From Candidatus Zipacnadia bacterium (GTDB taxonomy: Bacteria > Armatimonadota > Zipacnadia > Zipacnadales > Zipacnadaceae): a stretch of DNA of 6,681 nucleotides. The DNA lies in the NCBI GenBank assembly GCA_029821455.1, contig JALGTI010000162.1, forward strand, positions 1-6,681, written 5' to 3'. The position numbers were made by a program, and so were the translations under genes. Below, piece by piece: positions 1 through 6,681 of this stretch (its first letter is position 1; each line of letters opens with the position of its first letter). Below the pieces are notes generated by a model. That model did no database searches, was not told where the DNA came from, and saw nothing but the letters and a program-made list of their open reading frames with translations.

Positions 1-2
1 GT

Positions 3-46
3 CTGTCGTTCAACTGTCGTTCAACTGCCGTTCATCTGCCGTCAAA
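3..46. repeat. Four tandem copies of an 11-bp repeat
   Basis: Four head-to-tail 11-bp units occupy 3-13, 14-24, 25-35 and 36-46. The first two are identical (CTGTCGTTCAA), the third is CTGCCGTTCAT and the fourth CTGCCGTCAAA. The array ends one base before the tRNA-Lys gene and may continue upstream, because the window opens inside or next to it. The period is close to one helical turn, so copies would sit on the same face of the DNA. No -10 or -35 box is visible inside it, so the tRNA promoter probably lies further upstream. Function is unknown; it could be slippage-derived spacer DNA. Confidence 0.8.
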
Positions 47-47
47 C

Positions 48-123
48 GGGTGGTTAGCTCAGTTGGTAGAGCAGGGGATTCTTAATCCTCAGGTCGCAGG
101 TTCGATCCCTGCACCACCCACCA
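48..123 (+). tRNA. tRNA-Lys (anticodon CTT)
   Basis: A complete cloverleaf reads directly. The acceptor stem GGGTGGT (48-54) pairs with ACCACCC (113-119). The anticodon stem GGGGA/TCCTC encloses the loop TTCTTAA with anticodon CTT at 81-83. The T arm is GCAGG-TTCGATC-CCTGC (96-112). The discriminator is A120 and CCA is encoded at 121-123. It delivers lysine at AAG codons. The next tRNA starts 8 nt downstream, so the two are probably processed from one precursor. Confidence 0.97.
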
Positions 124-131
124 GTAGCACT

Positions 132-216
132 GGGCGCGTGATGGAACTGGCAGACATGCATGATTTAGGATCATGTGGGGCAACCCGTGGGAGTTCGAAT
201 CTCCCCGCGCCCACCA
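132..216 (+). tRNA. tRNA-Leu (anticodon TAG)
   Basis: A class II tRNA with a long variable arm. The acceptor stem GGGCGCG (132-138) pairs perfectly with CGCGCCC (206-212). The anticodon stem CATGA/TCATG encloses TTTAGGA with anticodon TAG at 166-168. The variable arm (about 176-188) forms a GGG/CCC hairpin. The T arm is GGGAG-TTCGAAT-CTCCC. The discriminator is A213 and CCA is encoded at 214-216. It reads CUN-type leucine codons. It probably shares a transcript with the preceding tRNA-Lys. Antisense reading frames across both tRNAs are artefacts. Confidence 0.97.
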
Positions 217-235
217 ATGACTGACCTGCCCGCCG

Positions 236-259
236 TCCCCCTCCCTGAACGGAGGGGGA
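236..259. repeat. 9-bp hairpin downstream of tRNA-Leu
   Basis: TCCCCCTCC (236-244) pairs perfectly with GGAGGGGGA (251-259) around the 6-nt loop CTGAAC. It lies 20 nt after the tRNA CCA end, where a tRNA terminator would be expected. However, it is followed by ATAAGG rather than a T-tract, and the opposite strand lacks one too, so it is not a canonical intrinsic terminator. It may stabilise or end the tRNA precursor by another route. Confidence 0.6.
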
Positions 260-269
260 ATAAGGCCGA

Positions 270-327
270 CAGGCATGGTTCGACGGGCTCACCATGGCCT
301 GAGCTCGTCGAAGGCCAAGGATGCCTG
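270..327. repeat. Composite palindrome with TTCGAC/GTCGAA arms
   Basis: Two nested stems form one extended palindrome. The outer stem CAGGCAT (270-276) pairs perfectly with ATGCCTG (321-327). The inner stem TTCGACGGGCTCA (279-291) pairs with TGAGCTCGTCGAA (300-312), 13 bp with a single G-T position, around the loop CCATGGCC. The inner arms resemble the TTCGAC-AAGCTCA type of dispersed intergenic palindrome found in many GC-rich bacterial genomes; this resemblance is from memory and unchecked. It is more likely a dispersed repeat than a regulator of its neighbours. Confidence 0.65.
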
Positions 328-360
328 CCTGCGCGGGCCCTAGCCCGCTTCTGGCCTTCG
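309..360. repeat. 9-bp inverted repeat enclosing a GC hairpin
   Basis: CGAAGGCCA (309-317) and TGGCCTTCG (352-360) are exact reverse complements. Between them GCGGGC (333-338) and GCCCGC (343-348) form a tight hairpin with loop CCTA. The left arm overlaps the right arm of the preceding palindrome at 309-312, so the two folds compete if transcribed. Together with its neighbours it makes 236-360 almost entirely palindromic. Function is not known. Confidence 0.55.
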
Positions 361-457
361 TAGCCGTTGCTACTGCGGCGGACTAGGCACGGCGGGCAAA
401 GGCCTGTCGTACGGGGCAGTGGCAGGCGAGATGCCTGGCCTACCTGAATGTGACACT

Positions 458-485
458 GCGCCGTCCCGGCGGGGCCGGGCGGCGC
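458..485 (+). other. Strong 12-bp hairpin upstream of tig
   Basis: GCGCCG-T-CCCGGC (458-470, T464 bulged) pairs with GCCGGGCGGCGC (474-485) around a GGG loop, giving a 12-bp, almost all G-C stem. It is followed by GAATTTGTCT, which is only modestly T-rich. It could be a weak intrinsic terminator that insulates tig from upstream transcription, or a structured part of the tig 5' leader. It ends 37 nt before the GTG start. Confidence 0.5.
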
Positions 486-522
486 GAATTTGTCTGGTCG
501 CGAACAAGATGGGGTAGAATAA

Positions 523-1986
523 GTGAAAACTGAGACGACAAAGCTTCCGGGAAGTCAAGTAGAGTTGCTGGTGCAACTGGATGAGCAAGACGTTGACGCG
601 CTGTTTGCAGATGTTTACAAAGAATTATCACAGCGCGGGGGCATCCGCGGGTTCCGGCCTGGTAAGGCCCCCAGGGGCATTATCAAGCGGAACTACGGTG
701 CCGAGACCATTAGAACTGCCGCGTGGGCAGGCTTCCTGCAGGACAAGCTGCCGCAGATACTTGAGGAGGCCGACCTGCAGGTCATCGAGCACCCAGAGCT
801 TCCCGACCTTGAGGAATTGGAGTTCGAGGAGGGAGCCGAGGTTGAGTTCAGGACGATCCTGACGGTGCGCCCACGCGCCGAGCTGCCTGAATACAAGGGC
901 ATAAAGGTACTGAAGCCGACTGTCCAAGTGGCCGATGAAGAGGTTGAGCAGGCGCTGGAGGAACTGCGCGACTCCTACGCCGAGGAGGTGGAGGCAGACC
1001 GTGATGTGGTGGGCGATGGCGACATCGTGCAGGCAGCAGTGCGAGTGCTGATCGAGGGCCACGACAGTGAGCCAGAAGAGCGGGAGCAAACCATCGAGGT
1101 GGGCAGTGGCCAGTATGACCCGCCGATAGACGAGAAGCTCAAAGGGCACCTCATCGGGCAGACGGTCACCGCTGAGAAAGTGTTGCCTGATGACTATGAG
1201 GATGAGAATTTGCGCGGAAAGACCGTGACGGTGGAGGCGACTATCAAAGCTATCAAGGTCAAGCAGCTTCCGGAGCTGGATGATGAGTTCGCCAGGCAGG
1301 TGGATGCCGACAAGTACGAGAACCTGGCGGCACTTAGGGAGGGGCTTGTCGAGCAGCTCACCGAGCAGAAGGAGCGGGCAGCCCGGAAGGCGCTGGAGGA
1401 GCAGGTGTTGAGCGAGTTGCTGGACAGCGCGCAGGTTGATCTGCCGGCCAGCCTGCTGGAGCATCTGTCAGCACAGGAATATGCCCGCTTTGTGCAAGAT
1501 ATTGAGCGCGAGGGCCTCGGCTTGCAGGCGGCCTTGGAGGTCGCCGAGACGACCGAGGAGGAGACGCGCGGGCAAGTGGCGCGCAGGACGGAGCAGAATC
1601 TGAAACTGGAACTGATCTGGGAGGCGTTAATCGAGGCGGAAGGGCTGGAGGCTAGCGACGAGGAACTAGAGGCTGAACTCATCAGGTACGCCGAGGAAGG
1701 GGACCTCGACGTGGCACTGGTGCGACAAGCCGCTGAGGTCCAGGAGCAACTGCAGGATACGCTGCGCGAGCGCGTACTGCGCCGCAAGGCGATGGATATT
1801 GTCCTGGAGGCGGCAGAGGTGGAAGAGGTCAATGCCGACGAACTTGGGGCACGCCTTGCAGCGCAGAGAGTAGCCAAGGAAGCGGCAGCCGAAGAAACCA
1901 TGCAGGCCCCGGAAACGTCTGAGGAGCTAGAAGTGCAAAGCAGTCAAGAAGATACAGAGGGCGATCAGGAAGAGGATGAGGCTTGA
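523..1986 (+). CDS. tig: Trigger factor, ribosome-associated chaperone
   Basis: Trigger factor binds near the ribosomal exit tunnel and shields nascent chains. The N-terminal ribosome-binding domain covers roughly residues 1-115 and carries the family docking signature GFRPGKAP (43-50) followed by NYG. A PPIase-like segment spans about 150-245, and the helical substrate-cradling domain about 246-435. The FKBP-type active site looks degenerate: where E. coli has the IPGFE stretch this protein reads YDPPIDEKLKG (198-208), and the upstream aromatic positions are also replaced. The last ~50 residues are an acidic, Glu/Asp-rich, probably disordered tail, so at 487 aa it is longer than the 432-aa E. 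coli protein. The GTG start is chosen because the next residues (MKTETTKLPGSQVELLVQL) align with the usual trigger-factor N-terminus; GGGG at 511-514 may be a weak Shine-Dalgarno. It overlaps clpP by one base, suggesting an operon and translational coupling. Confidence 0.96.
   Translation: MKTETTKLPGSQVELLVQLDEQDVDALFADVYKELSQRGGIRGFRPGKAPRGIIKRNYGAETIRTAAWAGFLQDKLPQILEEADLQVIEHPELPDLEELEFEEGAEVEFRTILTVRPRAELPEYKGIKVLKPTVQVADEEVEQALEELRDSYAEEVEADRDVVGDGDIVQAAVRVLIEGHDSEPEEREQTIEVGSGQYDPPIDEKLKGHLIGQTVTAEKVLPDDYEDENLRGKTVTVEATIKAIKVKQLPELDDEFARQVDADKYENLAALREGLVEQLTEQKERAARKALEEQVLSELLDSAQVDLPASLLEHLSAQEYARFVQDIEREGLGLQAALEVAETTEEETRGQVARRTEQNLKLELIWEALIEAEGLEASDEELEAELIRYAEEGDLDVALVRQAAEVQEQLQDTLRERVLRRKAMDIVLEAAEVEEVNADELGARLAAQRVAKEAAAEETMQAPETSEELEVQSSQEDTEGDQEEDEA
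1967..1975 (+). promoter_or_regulatory. clpP Shine-Dalgarno within the end of tig
   Basis: AGGAAGAGG lies 10 nt before the ATG at 1986, inside the last codons of tig. It supports the ATG over the adjacent in-frame TTG at 1983. A second GAGG at 1978-1981 is too close (4 nt) to be ideal. The site sits within the tig/clpP TGATG junction, so ribosomes finishing tig could reinitiate on clpP. Confidence 0.55.
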
Positions 1987-2585
1987 TGCTTATTCCTATG
2001 GTAGTCGAGCAAACCCCGAGGGGCGAGCGCTCCTATGACATCTATTCGCGCCTGTTGCGCGAGCGCATCATCCTGATTGGAGAACCGGTTGAGGATCACC
2101 TGGCCAGTGTGGTGGTCGCCCAGTTGTTGTTTTTGCAGGGCGAGGACCCGCTGGAACCGATTTCGATGTATATCAACTGCCCCGGCGGGTCAATTACCGC
2201 CGGCCTGGCTATCTATGACACGATGCAGTATATCCAGCCAGAGGTGCATACCTGGTGTGTGGGTCAGGCAGCCAGCATGGCAGCGGTTCTCTTGGCAGCC
2301 GGTGCGAAGGGACACCGCTACGCCTTGCCATACTCACGGGTACTCATCCACCAGCCCTGGGCCGGGATGCAGGGGCAGGCTACCGACATTCGGATACAGG
2401 CCGACGAGATCCTGCGCGTACGCACGTGGCTAACCGAGATACTAGCCCACCACACCGGGCAGGCAGTGGATAAGATTGCGCAGGATACGGAGCGCGACTA
2501 CTATATGACGGCACAGGAGGCTGTCGAGTATGGTCTTGTGGACATAGTGGCCGAGCCACGAACGGACGAAATGTCAGAGCAGTAG
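1986..2585 (+). CDS. clpP: ATP-dependent Clp protease proteolytic subunit ClpP
   Basis: ClpP is a serine peptidase that assembles into a double-heptameric barrel and degrades polypeptides threaded in by ClpX or another Clp ATPase. The full catalytic triad is present, numbered from the ATG: Ser97 in GQAASMAA, His122 in LIHQP, and Asp171 in QDTERD. These equal the E. coli mature numbering. The oligomerisation and substrate-groove stretch NCPGGSITAG is intact. The start gives MLIPMVVEQTPRGERSYDIY, matching the mature E. coli N-terminus and the B. subtilis protein, so no cleaved propeptide is present. At 199 aa it has normal length. The ATG overlaps the tig stop (TGATG). clpX follows 58 nt downstream, consistent with one operon; the spacer shows purine-rich AGG repeats but no promoter or terminator. 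Confidence 0.97.
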   Translation: MLIPMVVEQTPRGERSYDIYSRLLRERIILIGEPVEDHLASVVVAQLLFLQGEDPLEPISMYINCPGGSITAGLAIYDTMQYIQPEVHTWCVGQAASMAAVLLAAGAKGHRYALPYSRVLIHQPWAGMQGQATDIRIQADEILRVRTWLTEILAHHTGQAVDKIAQDTERDYYMTAQEAVEYGLVDIVAEPRTDEMSEQ

Positions 2586-2643
2586 GTACTAAGAGGGACT
2601 GAAGCAGGCATCTGAGGGCGGAGGATGCGAAGCGAGGCCAGAT

Positions 2644-3915
2644 ATGGACGATACGCGAAGCCCAGGAGAAGGTCAGGGCCGCCGATACCGCTGTAGCTTC
2701 TGCGGGCGGGAGGCTGATCAGGTCAGTCAACTGATCGCCGGCCCCGGCGTATATATCTGCGTGGAGTGTGTAGGGCTGTGTAACCAGATAATCCGCACCC
2801 GCCAGGAGCAGGTCGGGCCTGGCGTACTGGCAGAGGCCGTCCCCACGCCGCAGGAGATATACGACTACCTCAGCGACTATGTGATCGGTCAGGAGCATGC
2901 CAAACGGGTCCTGTCAGTGGCCGTCTATAACCACTACAAGCGCGTGCGGCTGGCCCAGGTTGACGATGAGCTCGAGCTGGACAAGACCAATGTGCTGCTG
3001 ATCGGGCCGACCGGTTGCGGCAAGACGCTTCTGGCTCAGACGTTGGCACGGCTGCTGGATGTGCCGTTCACCATCACTGACGCCACCTCCGTGACGGAGG
3101 CCGGTTATGTGGGTGAGGACGTGGAGAACATCCTGTTGCAGTTGTACATTGCGGCAGACGGCGACATCGAGCGCACCGAACGGGGCATCGTCTACATAGA
3201 CGAGATAGATAAGATATCGCGCAAGTCGGACAACCCCTCAATTACGCGGGATGTGTCCGGGGAGGGTGTGCAGCAGGCGCTGCTCAAGATCCTGGAGGGA
3301 ACCGTTGCCAATGTGCCGCCCCAGGGCGGCCGGAAGCACCCACAGCAGGAGTACCTGCAAATCAATACCAAGGACATTCTGTTCATCTGCGGTGGGGTGT
3401 TCGACGGCCTAGTGGACATTATTCGGCAGCGCACTCACAACCGCGCCATCGGTTTTGGTGCTGTGTCTGCCTACAGCGGCCCGCAGTCCGATGATGAGAT
3501 GCTAAGCCAGGTACTGCCCGAGGATCTCATCAGCTACGGACTGATTCCGGAGTTCATTGGGCGTCTGCAGACCATCGCGACGCTGCATAGCCTCGACCAG
3601 GCGGCGTTGCGGCGCATCCTGGTCGAACCGAAGAACGCCCTGGTCAAGCAGTATCAGAAGATAATGCAACTACTGGATGAGGTAGAGCTGATCATCACCG
3701 AGGAGGCCGAGGAGGCAATCGCCGAGGAGGCGTTGCGGCGCAACATAGGCGCGCGGGCGCTGCGTACGGTCCTGGAGGAGACGATGTTGGACGTGATGTT
3801 CGACGTTCCCTCCCGCAAGGATGTGTTGCAGTGTATTATTGCTGAGGAGACGATTCGGGAAGGAGAAGCGCCGCGCGTGGTGTATAAAGACGAGGAGGAT
3901 AAGAAAACGGCCTAG
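2644..3915 (+). CDS. clpX: ATP-dependent Clp protease ATP-binding subunit ClpX
   Basis: ClpX is a hexameric AAA+ unfoldase that recognises tagged or damaged proteins and translocates them into ClpP. The N-terminal C4 zinc-binding domain has Cys17, Cys20, Cys39 and Cys42 (CSFC...CVEC). The Walker A motif is GPTGCGKT (121-128), with Cys where most ClpX have Ser. Walker B is IVYIDEID with Asp186/Glu187. The pore-1 loop GYVG is at 154-157, the RKH loop at 230-232, the arginine finger Arg307 in EFIGR, and sensor II GARALR at 369-374. The ClpP-docking IGF loop is IGFG at 269-272, so ClpX should partner the adjacent ClpP. The start is supported by GAGG at 2634-2637, 6 nt upstream. At 423 aa it has the usual family length. 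The C-terminus is short and charged. Confidence 0.97.
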   Translation: MDDTRSPGEGQGRRYRCSFCGREADQVSQLIAGPGVYICVECVGLCNQIIRTRQEQVGPGVLAEAVPTPQEIYDYLSDYVIGQEHAKRVLSVAVYNHYKRVRLAQVDDELELDKTNVLLIGPTGCGKTLLAQTLARLLDVPFTITDATSVTEAGYVGEDVENILLQLYIAADGDIERTERGIVYIDEIDKISRKSDNPSITRDVSGEGVQQALLKILEGTVANVPPQGGRKHPQQEYLQINTKDILFICGGVFDGLVDIIRQRTHNRAIGFGAVSAYSGPQSDDEMLSQVLPEDLISYGLIPEFIGRLQTIATLHSLDQAALRRILVEPKNALVKQYQKIMQLLDEVELIITEEAEEAIAEEALRRNIGARALRTVLEETMLDVMFDVPSRKDVLQCIIAEETIREGEAPRVVYKDEEDKKTA

Positions 3916-3990
3916 CCACGTAGCGGCGGTCTATCAAGATGCCGGGCCGGTGGGACGCCGCCGGCTCGTGTGTTCGGCAGCGACAGATAT

Positions 3991-3997
3991 GGTGGGG
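3991..3997 (+). promoter_or_regulatory. Putative Shine-Dalgarno deciding the lon start
   Basis: GGTGGGG lies 11 nt before the ATG at 4009, slightly long spacing but purine-rich. The alternative in-frame GTG at 3970 adds 13 residues (MFGSDRYGGAHTI) that do not look like a Lon N-terminus, and it has only a poor upstream site. The ATG is therefore preferred. Confidence 0.4.
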
Positions 3998-4008
3998 CAC
4001 ATACTATT

Positions 4009-6395
<2,387 letters not shown>

Positions 6396-6399
<4 letters not shown>

Positions 6400-6424
6400 C
6401 CGACGGCGGCTATTGCACTATACT
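6396..6424 (+). promoter_or_regulatory. Sigma70-type promoter of the T-box leader
   Basis: The -35 box TTGACC (6396-6401) and -10 box TATACT (6419-6424) are separated by exactly 17 nt. Both are close to the TTGACA/TATAAT consensus. The -35 box overlaps the lon stop codon TGA (6397-6399). Transcription would start near 6431, about 10 nt before the first conserved part of T-box Stem I, which is where such leaders normally begin. Confidence 0.75.
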
Positions 6425-6431
6425 CTGCACA

Positions 6432-6681
6432 AAGAACAGATGGCGTTGACGGGGAAGAGTAAGCGGCCCCCGCGGCCTACAGAGAGCCGGTGAGAAGGTG
6501 AGAGTGCCGGCGGTTGCGTCCGCTGAACGTCGCCCTTGAGCCGTTGAGCCGAAAGCCCACTCGGTAGCGCAGGCGTCGCGCCTGTGAAGATGACTGCCCA
6601 AGTAAGCTCGACCGGGTCCGCCCGTTATAGCGTCAGAGGGTCGTCGCACAGCGACGGAACTTGGGTGGTACCGCGGGTGGT
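6432..6681 (+). promoter_or_regulatory. T-box riboswitch leader (5' part), probably tRNA-Val responsive
   Basis: T-box leaders bind a specific tRNA and let transcription continue when it is uncharged. Stem I is recognisable: the AGTA of the specifier loop (6458-6461), a helix AGCGG/CCGCT, the AGAGAG bulge region (6481-6486), a distal hairpin with GCCGG/CCGGC arms, and the opposing GAA (6525-6527). The best specifier is GTC (6529-6531), followed by the expected purine, which points to valine. Central hairpins CAGGCG/CGCCTG (6570-6584), CGGG/CCCG (6613-6624) and CGTCGC/GCGACG (6642-6656) follow. The signature T-box GGGTGGTACCGCGG is at 6663-6676. Its TGGT (6666-6669) can pair with an ACCA tRNA end, consistent with Val. 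The antiterminator and terminator are cut off by the window edge. The regulated gene lies downstream, most likely valS. Type is near certain; specificity is moderate. Confidence 0.93.

Noticed and set aside
82..295. Minus-strand reading frames over the tRNA pair with peptides such as GGAGIEPAT and GRFELP
   Set aside because: These are well-known spurious translations of the antisense strand of tRNA genes; both tRNAs fold perfectly on the + strand.
490..520. Possible tig promoter TTGTCT-N19-TAGAAT
   Set aside because: The spacer is too long, and the start of transcription would fall near 527, after the GTG codon at 523. No later in-frame start would preserve the trigger-factor N-terminus.
217..522. 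Small + strand frame (175-363) as a gene
   Set aside because: It begins inside tRNA-Leu, runs through palindromes, and has no ribosome site or recognisable protein features.
628..1901. Long minus-strand open frames (278 and 235 aa) opposite tig
   Set aside because: They are shadows of a GC-rich coding sequence, are low-complexity (Leu/Gln/His or Ser-rich) and match no family, while tig is unambiguous on the + strand.
3923..3961. Imperfect stem GCGGCG(G)TC / GACGCCGC between clpX and lon as a terminator
   Set aside because: It has a bulged base and a 22-nt loop, and no T-tract follows. It does not support termination.
3970..4008. Upstream GTG as the lon start, adding 13 residues
   Set aside because: The added residues do not resemble Lon N-termini and the ribosome site is poor; the ATG at 4009 has GGTGGGG upstream.
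3916..4008. CIRCE/HrcA heat-shock operator upstream of lon
   Set aside because: I looked for the TTAGCACTC-N9-GAGTGCTAA inverted repeat here and before tig and did not find it.
6410..6649. Minus-strand 79-aa frame downstream of lon
   Set aside because: It is antisense to the T-box riboswitch, which explains the conservation and structure of this stretch.

Overview
The window is a GC-rich bacterial chromosomal segment with every gene on the + strand. It carries the classic cytosolic protein-quality-control cluster: tig (trigger factor), clpP, clpX and lon. Two tRNA genes precede the cluster and the 5' part of a T-box riboswitch follows it. The tig-clpP-clpX-lon order is widely conserved. The T-box element, both tRNAs with encoded CCA, the high GC content and the style of the trigger factor and Lon sequences suggest a deep-branching lineage of the Terrabacteria kind, such as Chloroflexota or Armatimonadota. 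That placement is inference; nothing in the window fixes the phylum.

Layout. Positions 3-46 hold four tandem copies of an 11-bp unit. Next come tRNA-Lys(CTT) at 48-123 and tRNA-Leu(TAG) at 132-216, only 8 nt apart and presumably co-transcribed. Positions 217-522 (306 nt) have no credible gene but are dense in inverted repeats: a 9-bp hairpin, a composite palindrome with TTCGAC...GTCGAA arms, a competing inverted repeat, and a strong 12-bp hairpin just before tig. tig (GTG start, 487 aa) overlaps clpP (199 aa) by one base in a TGATG junction. clpX (423 aa) follows after 58 nt, and lon (796 aa from the preferred ATG) after a further 93 nt. The -35 box of a near-consensus promoter overlaps the lon stop codon. 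It should drive a T-box leader whose specifier loop reads best as GTC (valine), so a valS-type synthetase gene is predicted just beyond the window.

How the genes work together. Trigger factor meets nascent chains at the ribosome exit tunnel. ClpX unfolds tagged or damaged proteins and feeds them into the ClpP chamber. Lon combines unfoldase and protease in one chain. ClpP, ClpX and Lon keep all the catalytic and coupling motifs I looked for. Trigger factor keeps its ribosome-docking signature, but the FKBP-type active site of its PPIase domain looks eroded.

I found no mobile element, CRISPR array or clearly new system. The points most worth a second look are the T-box with its promoter, the tandem repeat next to the tRNAs, the palindrome cluster, and the degenerate PPIase domain.
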